Part shown: piece after piece, positions 27,114-36,025 of the stretch
Position numbering within the stretch: position 1 is the stretch's first letter
Layout of the letters: each line of letters begins with the position of its first letter
Origin: Gemmataceae bacterium
GTDB lineage: Bacteria; Planctomycetota; Planctomycetia; Gemmatales; Gemmataceae
Length of the DNA: 64,000 bases
NCBI GenBank assembly: GCA_901538445.1
Contig: LR594584.1
Coordinates: 2,345,738 to 2,409,737 of the forward strand
Direction: 5' to 3'
Made by a program: the position numbers and the translations under genes
The notes under the pieces: model-generated
Databases searched by the model: none
What the model was told of the DNA's origin: nothing
The model's input: only the letters and a program-made list of their open reading frames with translations

Positions 27114-28787
27114 CTATTCCCCCGCCGCTTTGCCGTCGAGGCGCTTGTCGGCGACCCCGGTTCGCACGCCGGTCTTCGGGTCGATCGCGATGGAGTGCGC
27201 GTCGCCCTGACGCGCTTCGGCGACGGTGTGGCCGAGTTCCTTGAGCGCCGCGACGAGTTCGGGGTGCTGCTTCACGCCCTCGAAGCGGACCGCGTCCGGC
27301 AGCCACTGGTGGTGCATCCGCGGGGCGGCGACGGCGTCGGGAAGCGGCATGTCGAAGTCGAGGACGTTGACCAGCACGCACAGCACCGTGTTCGTGATCG
27401 TTCGCCCGCCGGGGCTGCCGGTCACCAGCACCACCTTGCCGTCATTGAGCACCACGACCGGCGTCTGCGAACTCAGCATCCGCCTCCCGGGTTCAATGCG
27501 GTTCGGCTTCGTCCCGATCTGGCCGGCCGAGGTCGTCCAGCCCGGCCGCGGGTTGAAGTCGGTCATCTCGTTGTTGAGGATGTACCCCGCACCGGGGACG
27601 ACAACGCGGTTGCCGTAGCTGTTCTCGAGCGTGTAGGTGTTGCTCACCGCCATCCCGTCCTTGTCGATCACCGAGAAGTGCGTGGTCGAGTCCGACTCCT
27701 TGTCGATCACCAGGTCGGGGGCGACCTTGAGGCTCGGGGTGGCGCGCTTCGGGTCGATCCGCGCCGCGATCTTCTTCGCGTACTCGCGGTCGCGGAACGT
27801 CTGCGGGATCTTCACAAAGTCCGGGTCGCCGAGCGAGCGGGCGCGGTCGGCGTAGGTGAACTTCATCGCCTCGATGATCAGGTGGTTGGCCTCGGGGCTC
27901 CAGCGCCCGAGCTTCTTGAGGTCATAGTTCTCCAGCACGCCGAGCACCTGCGCGACGCACAGGCCGCCGGCGCTCGGGGGCGGCGGGCCGTACACGTCAA
28001 ACCCGCGGTAGGTCGTGCGGACCGGTTCGCGGTCGTTGGCCTTGTACGCCGCGAGATCGGCCTTCGTGATGAGCCCGCCGTGCGCCTTCATCTCCTTCAC
28101 GAGCAGGTCGGCCGGGTCGCCGGTGTAGAAGGCGTCCGGTCCCTTCTCGGCGATCGCCCGGAGCGTCTTCGCGAGGTCCGGGAGGACGAGCTTCTCGCCC
28201 GCGGTCCACTCTTCCTTGTTCGGCCTGCCGTAGACGCGGCGGAACTCGGCGTTGGTCGTCTTCGCGTCGGCCAGCACGTTGTTGAGCCCGCGGGCGAGGA
28301 CCGCGTTCACGGTGAAGCCGTCCTCGGCGAGCTTCACGGCCGGCCGCACGACGTCGGCCCACGGGAGCCTGCCGTACTTTTGGTGCGCGAGGGCGAGGCC
28401 GCGGACCGTGCCGGGGACGCCGGCCGCCTTGTGGTCGAGCGGGGTGACGGTGCCGTCGGCGAACAGATCGACCTTCGCGGCCGCCGGTGCGGTCTCGCGG
28501 TACTCGATGCACCGCACCTCCTTCCCGGGCGGGGCAACCATCATGAAGCCGCCGCCCCCGACGTTCCCGGCCTCGGGCCACGTCACCGCCATAGCGAACG
28601 CGACCGCGACCGCCGCGTCGACCGCGTTGCCGCCGGTCTTCAGTACCACGAGCCCGACGTCGGCCGCCGGCGGCGACACGCACACCACGACCCCGCCCTT
28701 CGATTCGACGGCCTCCGCCTTCGGCGGCTGGGCTGCGGAGGGGAGCGCGAGGACGGTCACCGTCAGGGCGAGGAGCATGTGTCGCAT
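27114..28787 (-). CDS. ggt: Gamma-glutamyltransferase
   Basis: A 557-residue secreted gamma-glutamyltranspeptidase, which cleaves the gamma-glutamyl bond of glutathione and related compounds. A signal peptide (MLLALTVTVLALPSAAQ) is followed by GGNAVDAAVAVAFAMAVTWP and the GNVGGGGFM signature. The autocatalytic nucleophile is Thr368 in DSTTHFSVID, and substrate-loop residues occur in GYILNNEMTDF and SPGGRTI. Length fits the unprocessed precursor, which should split before Thr368 into large and small chains. The catalytic region looks intact. The downstream side contains the palindromic element; upstream lies an inverted repeat and metF. Confidence 0.93.
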   Translation of the reverse strand: MRHMLLALTVTVLALPSAAQPPKAEAVESKGGVVVCVSPPAADVGLVVLKTGGNAVDAAVAVAFAMAVTWPEAGNVGGGGFMMVAPPGKEVRCIEYRETAPAAAKVDLFADGTVTPLDHKAAGVPGTVRGLALAHQKYGRLPWADVVRPAVKLAEDGFTVNAVLARGLNNVLADAKTTNAEFRRVYGRPNKEEWTAGEKLVLPDLAKTLRAIAEKGPDAFYTGDPADLLVKEMKAHGGLITKADLAAYKANDREPVRTTYRGFDVYGPPPPSAGGLCVAQVLGVLENYDLKKLGRWSPEANHLIIEAMKFTYADRARSLGDPDFVKIPQTFRDREYAKKIAARIDPKRATPSLKVAPDLVIDKESDSTTHFSVIDKDGMAVSNTYTLENSYGNRVVVPGAGYILNNEMTDFNPRPGWTTSAGQIGTKPNRIEPGRRMLSSQTPVVVLNDGKVVLVTGSPGGRTITNTVLCVLVNVLDFDMPLPDAVAAPRMHHQWLPDAVRFEGVKQHPELVAALKELGHTVAEARQGDAHSIAIDPKTGVRTGVADKRLDGKAAGE

Positions 28788-28803
28788 GAGCGGGCCTTTC
28801 AGG

Positions 28804-28900
28804 GTAGGTCACTCGCTCCGCGGGGTGACACCGAACGCGATCACGTGCGTACCGGGTGCCGCGGTTGCGCCGGGGTGCGACTCGCGGAGCGAGTCGCCTA
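28804..28900. repeat. Inverted repeat between ggt and metF
   Basis: GTAGGTCACTCGCTCCGCG (28804-28822) pairs, with two mismatches, with CGCGGAGCGAGTCGCCTAC (28882-28900), enclosing 59 bp. It fills most of the space between the metF stop and the ggt start on the same strand and could end metF transcription. Confidence 0.7.
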
Positions 28901-28910
28901 CTATGGCTCG

Positions 28911-29816
28911 TCACGCCCGCAGCGCGGCGGAGTCGGCGACGCCGAGGTTCTGGTAGATCTGCCGCGTCGCGTCCGACTTGTTGAGCGTGTAGAAGTGGAT
29001 GCCGCGGACGCCGTTGTGCAGCAGGTCGGCGCACTGTTCGGTGGCCCAGCTCGTGCCGACGCGGGCCACGGCCTCGTCGTCGGCGCAGCGGCTCACCGCC
29101 CGCAGGAGCTTGGCCGGGACGCGCGCGCCGAGCGCGAGCTGCGCCATGCGGACCATGCCGGCCTTCGTGCCGACGGGCATGATCCCGGCGACGATCGGCA
29201 CCTTGATCCCGGCCAGGTCGCACCGCTCGCGGAAGTCGTAGAAGTCGCGGTTCTCGAAGAACAGTTGCGTGCAGATGTAGTCGGCCCCGGCGTCCACCTT
29301 GCGCTTCAGGTAGTCCATCTCGAGGAGCCGGTTCGGGCACCCGGGGTGCCCCTCAGGGAACCCCGCGACGCCGACGCCGAACCCGCGGGGGTCGGGCGCG
29401 TTCGTGCGGCCCCGGACGAACCGGACCAGCTCCTCGGCGTAGTGGAACGCGTCCTTCGAGCGGTCGTAGTTCGGCATCGTGCGGGGCGGGTCGCCGGACA
29501 GCGCGAGGATGTTCTTGATGCCGCTCGCGGCGTACCGGTCGAGGATCGCGGTCATCTCGGCGAGGTCGTGGCACACGCAGGTGAGGTGCGACACCGCGAC
29601 GAGGGCCGTCTCCTTCTGGATGCGGACGATGAGGTCGTGGGTGCGGTCCCGGGTCGAGCCGCCCGCACCGTAGGTCACCGAGACGAACGACGGCTGGAGT
29701 TCTTGAAGCGACGCAATGTTCCGGAACAGCTCCTCGCTCGCCGCGTCGGTGGCCGGCGGGAAGAACTCGAAGCTGAACGTGGTCCGGTGCCCGGCGAAGA
29801 TGTCCTGAATGTGCAT
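28911..29816 (-). CDS. metF: 5,10-methylenetetrahydrofolate reductase
   Basis: A 301-residue MetF, the flavoprotein that reduces methylene-THF to methyl-THF for methionine synthesis. The N-terminal FSFEFFPPAT contains the catalytic Glu region, SVTYGAGGSTRDRT the folate/FAD barrel motif, HLTCVCHD and ILALSGDPP the next conserved strands, and CTQLFFENRDFYDF the late barrel signature. Length is the standard bacterial form. The downstream space to ggt contains an inverted repeat. The gene diverges from the ceramidase-like gene with a 134-bp spacer. Confidence 0.95.
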   Translation of the reverse strand: MHIQDIFAGHRTTFSFEFFPPATDAASEELFRNIASLQELQPSFVSVTYGAGGSTRDRTHDLIVRIQKETALVAVSHLTCVCHDLAEMTAILDRYAASGIKNILALSGDPPRTMPNYDRSKDAFHYAEELVRFVRGRTNAPDPRGFGVGVAGFPEGHPGCPNRLLEMDYLKRKVDAGADYICTQLFFENRDFYDFRERCDLAGIKVPIVAGIMPVGTKAGMVRMAQLALGARVPAKLLRAVSRCADDEAVARVGTSWATEQCADLLHNGVRGIHFYTLNKSDATRQIYQNLGVADSAALRA

Positions 29817-29950
29817 GTGCTACCCGTGGATCGCGGAGTTGTCGTCGTTATACCGCGCCGGCCCGGCGCGCCCAAGCGGTGCCTTTCGCCGCGCTGCGCA
29901 CCGGGTACAATGCGGCGGCCACCTTCCCCCGCCCGGAACCCGAGGTTCCC

Positions 29951-31360
29951 GTGTCCCGATTGCTCCTCACCCTGTCGGCGCTGGCACTCGGCTCGGCGCT
30001 CGCGCTGGCCCAGCCCGCCAGGCCCGCACTCCGGGCCGGTGCGTTCGCTCAGGACGTCACGCCCGAGAAGTTCCCCGTCTCGGTGAACGGCGGGTTCTCG
30101 GACCGCAAGGCGACGGCCGCTCGCGACCCGCTGCACGCCCGGTGCCTCGTACTCGACGACGGCAAAACGAAGCTCGCGCTCGTGGTCGTCGATAGCTGCA
30201 TGGTCCCACGGGAACTGCTCGACGCCGCGAAGGCGCTGGCCGAGAAGAAGACCGGCATCCCCGCGGCCAACGTCATGATCTCGGCGACGCACACCCACAC
30301 GGCCCCGAGCGTCGCGGGCGTGTTCCAGAGCGACCCGGACGCGGCCTACGCCGCCTTCCTGACGGAGAAGATCGCCGCGGGAATCGAGAAGGCCCATGCG
30401 AATCTTGTGCCCGCGAAGGCGGCGTGGGCCGTCGGGCACGAGCCGAACCACGTCTTCAACCGCCGGTGGAAGCTGAAGGACGGGGTGCCGAACCCCGACC
30501 CGTTCGGCGGCACGTCCGACCGCGTGCGGATGAACCCGCCGCGGCAGAGCCCGGACCTCGTCGAGCCGGCCGGCCCGACCGACCCGGGCGTGACCGTGCT
30601 GGCGCTCCGCACCGCGGACGACAAGCCGCTCGCGCTGTTCGCGAACTACTCGCTCCACTACGTCGGCGACGTGCCGCCGCTCTCGGCCGACTACTTCGGT
30701 GCGTTCGCGGAGGTCGTGGCGCAGAAGCTCAAGGCGGGCGGCGACTTCGTCGGCATCCTCTCGAACGGCACGAGCGGCGACGTGAACAACATCAACTTCA
30801 AGGAGGCCGCACCCAAACTCCAGCCCGGCGAGCGGTCCCGGCTGGTGGCCGAGGCGGTCGCCGACGCCGCCCTGAAGGCGCTGGAGAAGGCCGAGTACCG
30901 GGCCGACGTCTCGCTCCGCACCGCGGGCACGGTGATCGAACTCCCGGTGCGCAAGCCCACGGCCGACGAGGTGAAGCGCGCCGAGGGAATTCTCGACAGG
31001 GCGAAGGGCCGCGAGCTGAAGGGGGCCGAGGAGGTGTACGCCCGCGAGACGGTGAAGATGGCCACGTACCCGGACACCGTCTCCGTCCCGCTGCACGCCT
31101 ACCGCATCGGCGACCTGGCGGTCGCGGCGATCCCGTGCGAGGTGTTCACCGAGATCGGGCTCGCGGTGAAGAAGAACAGCCCGTTCAAGCCGACGTGCGT
31201 GGTGTCGCTCGCCAACGGCTACTTCGGCTACCTTCCCACGCCCGCACACCACGCGATCGGCGGGTACGAGACGTGGCGCGCCCGGTCGAGTTTCCTGGGC
31301 GTGAAGTCGTCGGACGAGATCGAGGCGGCGCTCGCCGCGCTGCTGAAGCAGGTGAAGTGA
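29951..31360 (+). CDS. Neutral/alkaline ceramidase-like exported hydrolase
   Basis: A 469-residue exported protein resembling the N-terminal domain of neutral/alkaline non-lysosomal ceramidase. Signal peptide: MSRLLLTLSALALGSALALAQPA. FAQDVTPEKFPVSVNGGF, LALVVVDSCMVPRELLDAAK, and the zinc-ligand region SATHTHTAPSV are visible, followed by NYSLHYVGDV and LSNGTSGDVNNINF. Full ceramidases carry a further C-terminal domain, which is absent, so true ceramide cleavage is doubtful. Many planctomycete genomes hold several such short forms. I chose the GTG at 29951, which follows CCCGAGG and starts the signal peptide. It converges with the 1145-residue orphan gene, with a 4-bp gap. Confidence 0.83.
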   Translation: MSRLLLTLSALALGSALALAQPARPALRAGAFAQDVTPEKFPVSVNGGFSDRKATAARDPLHARCLVLDDGKTKLALVVVDSCMVPRELLDAAKALAEKKTGIPAANVMISATHTHTAPSVAGVFQSDPDAAYAAFLTEKIAAGIEKAHANLVPAKAAWAVGHEPNHVFNRRWKLKDGVPNPDPFGGTSDRVRMNPPRQSPDLVEPAGPTDPGVTVLALRTADDKPLALFANYSLHYVGDVPPLSADYFGAFAEVVAQKLKAGGDFVGILSNGTSGDVNNINFKEAAPKLQPGERSRLVAEAVADAALKALEKAEYRADVSLRTAGTVIELPVRKPTADEVKRAEGILDRAKGRELKGAEEVYARETVKMATYPDTVSVPLHAYRIGDLAVAAIPCEVFTEIGLAVKKNSPFKPTCVVSLANGYFGYLPTPAHHAIGGYETWRARSSFLGVKSSDEIEAALAALLKQVK

Positions 31361-31364
31361 TCGG

Positions 31365-34300
31365 TCACCGGATGTCCTGCTCGCGGAGGACGGCGGCGAG
31401 GTCGCGGTGGATGCGGCCGCGGATCAGGAACTCGTCGTCGTCCAGCCACCCGCGGACCGACGGCCCGAGGGCGAACTCGTCGGTGACGACCGACCGCACG
31501 ACGGCGTCGATGAGTTGCAGCGGCCGAAGGGTGAAGTAGCTGTTCGTGGAGCCCATCACCTCGACCGGCCCGAGCCGCTGGAAGATTTCCTCCAGGCGGC
31601 CATGCGCGATGCGGGCCGGGGCGAACCCGAGCGCCTCGGCGTAGGCGACCGCGAGCGGGGTGCGGATGCTCGCGTCCGCGGCCGAGCCGAGGAACAGCCG
31701 CTCGCGGGCCTCGTCGAGGATGCGGTTCCCGGCGTCCTCGTGCCCGGCCGTGTACCACCCGCCGGCGAGCCCGACCCGGGCCGGGTCGCGCCGCACGCCG
31801 GACTGGCCGGGGTCGAGGAACCGCACGAGCGTCTCGGCCGCGCCGCCCAGGCCGCGCTGCCGGAGGACGCGGAACGCGTGCCCGCAGGTCGCGAGGAGCG
31901 GCCCGCGGACCCGGTCGCCGCCCGCGACCAGCCGCCGCACGAGGTCGGTGACGAGCCCCGAGGCACCCGGTTCGAGGAGCGCGGCGGCCGAGAACCCGGC
32001 GTTGAGCAACCGGGTCTGGTAGCGCACCAGCCGGCCCGGCCGCTCGGCCTCTCCCCAGCGGCCCGACGCGAGCCACGCCTCGCACCAGTCGGTCGCGGCG
32101 GGGAGGAGTTCCAGCACGCGGGGCAGGGCGGCGCGGTCGAGCCACGGGGCGACGTCGAGGAGCGTGAACACCACCCGCGGAACGGTGGCGGTGGTCGGGT
32201 TATCGGTGCAGAGCTGGAGCAGTTCGTTCGCCTCGTCGGCGAGTTGGTCGCGGTCCTGCCGGTTGGTGAGGACGAACAGCCGCTCGGCGAGTTCGTCGGC
32301 CCCCCAGAACGCCTTGAGGTCGAGCCCGCGGAACGCCCGGACGCGGTCCACGGGCTCGAGGATGCGGGAGTGCTCGCGGAGCCGGTCAACCGCGAACCGG
32401 GCCAGTTCGGGGAGCGCGTCGAGCCGGGACTGCAACTCGGGCGGCAGCGCCGGCTTCGCGGATCGGCCTTCCTGGGCGTCGCGGACGCGGAGGAGGAACA
32501 GGTCGCCGAGGACCGCGTGCGCGGCCGCCTCGACGCCCGGCCCGGTGATGCGGGACACGACCTTGCGGGCGCGGGCGGCCCAGTTCTTCGCCTTGGTCCG
32601 CTCGCCGAGGCACGCGAGCCCCCACGCGAGCATGAACTGCGCGTACGCGGCGGTGCAGTCCGTCTCGGCGTCGATCCCCGACCACTGGAGCTTCGCGGCC
32701 GGCGACCGCGCCGCCATCTTCCCGATCCACCCGATCGCCGGGCCGCGGACCCCCTCGACCCACTCGCGGGCCGCCTGGAACCGCTCGGCCGACGCCGTGC
32801 CGTGGAACCGCAGGAACGACGGCTCGTCGAGGTCCAGGCCGGGGCCGCGCTCGGCGAGCCGCGCGAGCACGCGGTCCCGCCACCGGGCCAGGCCGAGCGC
32901 GTCGCCGTCGCACACGCGGGCGGCCGCGTACCGCGCGAGCCACGCCGCCCGCACGGGCACGTCGTCGAAGTGCAGGTCGAGGAACGCGAGGAGCCGCGGG
33001 AGCGTGGCGACGAACTCCGGGGGCGGGCTCGGCGACAGGCCGACGGCCGCGGTGTACGCCGCCACCACCCGCCCGACGCCGGCGCGCCCGGGCTCGCTGA
33101 GCCACCGCTCGAGGCCGCCCACGGTGTCGGTCAACTTCGCGGCGCGGCACTCGGCCAGGAGCCACTGCTCGAGCCAGTGCTCCGGCGGGGCCGCGACCTC
33201 CCACACCGCGTTCATCCAGCACACGGCCGCGTCGGTCGCGTTGCCGGTCGCGGCGTACACCCCGCCCAGTTCGGACCACCGCTCCGCTCGCCCGGCCGGC
33301 CCCAGACCCGGGAGGTGCGTGAACAGTCCCGCCTCCAGGTTCTGCCGCCGGGCCGTCCAGTCGTGCCCGTGGAGGAGCGCGTCGGGCGAGGCGAGCTTGC
33401 GAACCACCCGCTCGCGGGCCGGGGTGGGCGGCTCCGGGATCTCCTCGGGGACCGGCGCGGGGGTATCGTCCGGGGCCGCTCGGGGCTGCCGGACCTTGGC
33501 GAACAGCTTGTCCAGCGACCGGCGGAGCCAGCTCGTCTCCTCCGGGGGCACCACCGGGGCCAGCGGGTCGTCGACCGGCAGCGCGGTGGGCTGGGCCTCG
33601 GGCAGCGGGAGCACGTCGCTGGCGACGACGAACCGCCCCAGGGCGAACGGGTCGGTTCGCGGGACCGTCGCGAGCCGCTTGACAACGGGTGCCTGGTACT
33701 CGATCAAATCGTGGACGGGTCGGAACGCGGCGTCGGCGACGGTCTGCGGGGTCACGCTCCCGTCCGGGTTCGCTTCGAGCCACACCAACCACCCCGGGCG
33801 CGTCCCGAGGATCCGGGTCAGTTCCCGCACTCGGAGCGCGGGCCGCACGACGCGGTCCGTCGGGACGAACAGCCCGGGAACCGACGGCTCCTGGTAGTAC
33901 CCCGCGACCGGGAGGTGAACCGGGACCGGCGACCGCTTCCCCTGAACCCGGACGGCCAGCCGGGTGGCACCGCCGGACCCGACGAACGCGGCTTCCAGTC
34001 GGGCGGTCAGCGAGGCGTCGGCCGACACGCAGAACGACCAGAAGTCGGCGACCCGGGCCGCGTCGAGGACCCACAGCGCCTCCCGCTCGGCGGTCGCGCG
34101 CGGTGCGAGGGTCAGTTTCACGGCCACTTCGGGAAGGGCCGCAGCGCGACCGGGGCAGCGGGCGGCAACGGCGGCGAGCGGGAACTCGTCCGACGCCGGC
34201 CGGGGCACGGTCCAGGCGACCGGGGTGACCGCACGCGGGGGCCGCACGAGGAGGACGCAGCCGTCCGGCACCGCGAGGAACTCCGGCACGGGGTGGCGGC

Positions 34301-34802
34301 GGCCGTGGCGGACCCACACTCCCGGGGCCTGTTCGGTGAACGCCTCGAACGGGCACGCGGGCTCCGCGGCCTCGACGAGCAACTCCTCGGGCGGCTGGGC
34401 GGCGGTCACCCAGGCCGCCCCCGTCTCGTCGAGGTCGGGCAGGGTGAGTCCGACGCCCGCCCGCGGGGACCGGCGGAGCTTCGCGAGGAACCGTGCGAGT
34501 TGCTTCTCGGGCACCAGGAACAGGGTCGGGCCGCGCTCGGCTTCCTCGTGGAGCAGCGGGAGCAACTCGGCCCAGCAGGAGACGGGCGAGGTCGGAACGC
34601 CCGCGTCGCCGAGCGCCTGCACCCCGACGCGCGCGAGGGCCGCCAGGGAGTCGCGGGGGAGCGACTCCGCGGTCTGGAGCCACAAGCGGCCGTGGCGGTC
34701 GAAGCCCGCGTCCGCGGGGGACTGACTGATTTCCAGTGGGACGAGACCGCTCGCGAGCGCGATGCGGAGCGCGTTCAGATTTGGGAAGAACAGCGCGGGC
34801 AT
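31365..34802 (-). CDS. 1145-residue protein of unknown function
   Basis: I do not recognise this protein. The first 400 residues form one or two alpha/beta domains (opening ALFFPNLNALRIALASGLVP, later 'WVRHGRRHPVPEFLAVPDG', both repeated in style by 'SVPGLFVPTDRVVRPALRV'). A Pro-rich linker lies near 440-470. The rest is helical, Trp/Ala/Leu-rich and resembles degenerate TPR or HEAT-like repeats ('AERWSELGGVYAATGNATDAAVCWMNAV', 'AAHAVLGDLFLLRVRDAQ'). No signal peptide, membrane helix or catalytic motif stands out. Planctomycete MoxR/vWA ternary systems include accessory domains of this general look, but no such neighbours are present here. Codon use is like the rest of the window, so it is a resident gene. 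Confidence 0.75.
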   Translation of the reverse strand: MPALFFPNLNALRIALASGLVPLEISQSPADAGFDRHGRLWLQTAESLPRDSLAALARVGVQALGDAGVPTSPVSCWAELLPLLHEEAERGPTLFLVPEKQLARFLAKLRRSPRAGVGLTLPDLDETGAAWVTAAQPPEELLVEAAEPACPFEAFTEQAPGVWVRHGRRHPVPEFLAVPDGCVLLVRPPRAVTPVAWTVPRPASDEFPLAAVAARCPGRAAALPEVAVKLTLAPRATAEREALWVLDAARVADFWSFCVSADASLTARLEAAFVGSGGATRLAVRVQGKRSPVPVHLPVAGYYQEPSVPGLFVPTDRVVRPALRVRELTRILGTRPGWLVWLEANPDGSVTPQTVADAAFRPVHDLIEYQAPVVKRLATVPRTDPFALGRFVVASDVLPLPEAQPTALPVDDPLAPVVPPEETSWLRRSLDKLFAKVRQPRAAPDDTPAPVPEEIPEPPTPARERVVRKLASPDALLHGHDWTARRQNLEAGLFTHLPGLGPAGRAERWSELGGVYAATGNATDAAVCWMNAVWEVAAPPEHWLEQWLLAECRAAKLTDTVGGLERWLSEPGRAGVGRVVAAYTAAVGLSPSPPPEFVATLPRLLAFLDLHFDDVPVRAAWLARYAAARVCDGDALGLARWRDRVLARLAERGPGLDLDEPSFLRFHGTASAERFQAAREWVEGVRGPAIGWIGKMAARSPAAKLQWSGIDAETDCTAAYAQFMLAWGLACLGERTKAKNWAARARKVVSRITGPGVEAAAHAVLGDLFLLRVRDAQEGRSAKPALPPELQSRLDALPELARFAVDRLREHSRILEPVDRVRAFRGLDLKAFWGADELAERLFVLTNRQDRDQLADEANELLQLCTDNPTTATVPRVVFTLLDVAPWLDRAALPRVLELLPAATDWCEAWLASGRWGEAERPGRLVRYQTRLLNAGFSAAALLEPGASGLVTDLVRRLVAGGDRVRGPLLATCGHAFRVLRQRGLGGAAETLVRFLDPGQSGVRRDPARVGLAGGWYTAGHEDAGNRILDEARERLFLGSAADASIRTPLAVAYAEALGFAPARIAHGRLEEIFQRLGPVEVMGSTNSYFTLRPLQLIDAVVRSVVTDEFALGPSVRGWLDDDEFLIRGRIHRDLAAVLREQDIR

Positions 34803-35266
34803 GCGAAACTATAGTGCAAGTTATGGTCGCGTGCTGAAAGCGCCGGAAACGCAGCTTGTGCCACGCAGTAGTGACAAGGCAGTTGAGAAGGTGAGTTTGG
34901 AGAGCGTTGCACCGAACGGTGCGGAGGGGAAAAAAGTATCCCGCCGGAGGCTGTTGCGGCGTCGCCCATTCACCACAACTACCACCCGGCGGGACACTGG
35001 AATAGTACGCTGCCTCCATCCGGAGAGCAACTCTTTGTGGCGGATTTTTCGCCTTCCTCACCGACGGCGTGTCGGGTTCTCCGACGGCTCGCCCGCGTCA
35101 CGACAGTATCCCGGGCACAAGCCATGCTGGGAGAATCGGTTGCGCCGGGTGTAACGGGGGTGAAGATCCCGCACGAGGTGTCTTCACATCCCTCACACGG
35201 AATCCAAAAACTCCTGCGATACAAAGGATGTTGAGGAATGCGGACCGTACTTTCCGGGGGTGTGCC
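34803..35266. other. 464-bp divergent intergenic region
   Basis: Separates the 1145-residue orphan gene and the phosphoesterase gene, so promoters for both should lie here. It is less GC-rich than its surroundings. A small hairpin GCACC/GGTGC is at 34909-34922, followed by an A-run. I see no further gene or clear promoter match. Confidence 0.4.
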
Positions 35267-36022
35267 GTGTTCGATGCCCTGGTGATTTCTGACATCCACC
35301 TGGGCAGCGACAACTGCCAGGCGCGGTTTCTCACCCACTTTCTCGCGTCCGTGCGACGCGGGTTCGTACCCACGAAGCGGCTCATCCTCAACGGCGACGT
35401 GTTCGACTCGATCGACTTCCGGCGGTTGAAGAAGCACCACTGGAAGATCCTCTCCGAGATCCGGAAGCTGTCGGACGACATCGAGGTCATCTGGATCAAC
35501 GGGAACCATGACGGACCGGCGGAAATCGTTTCGCACCTGCTCGGCGTGGAGTGCGCCGACGAGTTCGTGGTCGAGAGCGGCGGCCGGAAGGTGCTCTTCA
35601 TGCACGGGCACCGGTTCGACGAGTTCATCTCCCGCTACCCGATTTGCACCTGGCTGGCCGACAGCATCTACAACGCACTCCAGAAGATCGACAAGTCGCA
35701 CACGTTCGCGAAGTTCGCGAAGCGGAACAGCAAGACGTTCCTCCGCAGCACGCAGAAGATCGAGGCCGGGGCGCTGAAGTACGCCGCGAAGTTGGGGTGC
35801 GACGCCGTGTGCTGCGGGCACACCCACCACCCGGTCGTCAACACCGCCGGGCCGGTCCACTACTTTAACAGCGGGTGCTGGACCGAGAAGCCGTGCCACT
35901 ACCTGACGCTCCGCGACGGGGTCGTCGAACTGGCGAGCTACTCGGAGGAGGTGCCGGACGAGGTCTTCAACCCGCCGGCGTCGCTCATCGAGACGGTCGC
36001 GGAGGTTCCGTCCGTGGCCTGA
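35267..36022 (+). CDS. Calcineurin-like metallophosphoesterase (LpxH-like)
   Basis: A 251-residue two-metal phosphoesterase. ALVISDIHLGSDN (DxH), LNGDVFDSIDF (GD), INGNHD (GNHD) and FMHGHRFDEF followed by VCCGHTHHPVV (GHTH) provide the full calcineurin-like metal set. The whole is closest to UDP-2,3-diacylglucosamine hydrolases/LpxH-like proteins of lipid A synthesis, but planctomycete proteins of this kind are not proven to act on lipid A. The GTG at 35267 gives the standard N-terminus (VFDALVISD); an in-frame ATG at 35228 is possible but poorly spaced from any ribosome-binding site. It converges with the MFS gene with a 3-bp gap. Confidence 0.88.
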   Translation: MFDALVISDIHLGSDNCQARFLTHFLASVRRGFVPTKRLILNGDVFDSIDFRRLKKHHWKILSEIRKLSDDIEVIWINGNHDGPAEIVSHLLGVECADEFVVESGGRKVLFMHGHRFDEFISRYPICTWLADSIYNALQKIDKSHTFAKFAKRNSKTFLRSTQKIEAGALKYAAKLGCDAVCCGHTHHPVVNTAGPVHYFNSGCWTEKPCHYLTLRDGVVELASYSEEVPDEVFNPPASLIETVAEVPSVA

Positions 36023-36025
36023 GTC

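Noticed and set aside
27093-30086. 997-residue open frame opposite ggt and metF
   Set aside because: Antisense to two intact genes; composition is Arg/Val/Asp shadow of GC-rich codons with no family motif.
31407-34814. 1135-residue open frame opposite the orphan gene
   Set aside because: Same strand-shadow composition (Arg/Gly/Glu/Pro repeats) and no domains; the minus-strand frame has natural protein composition.
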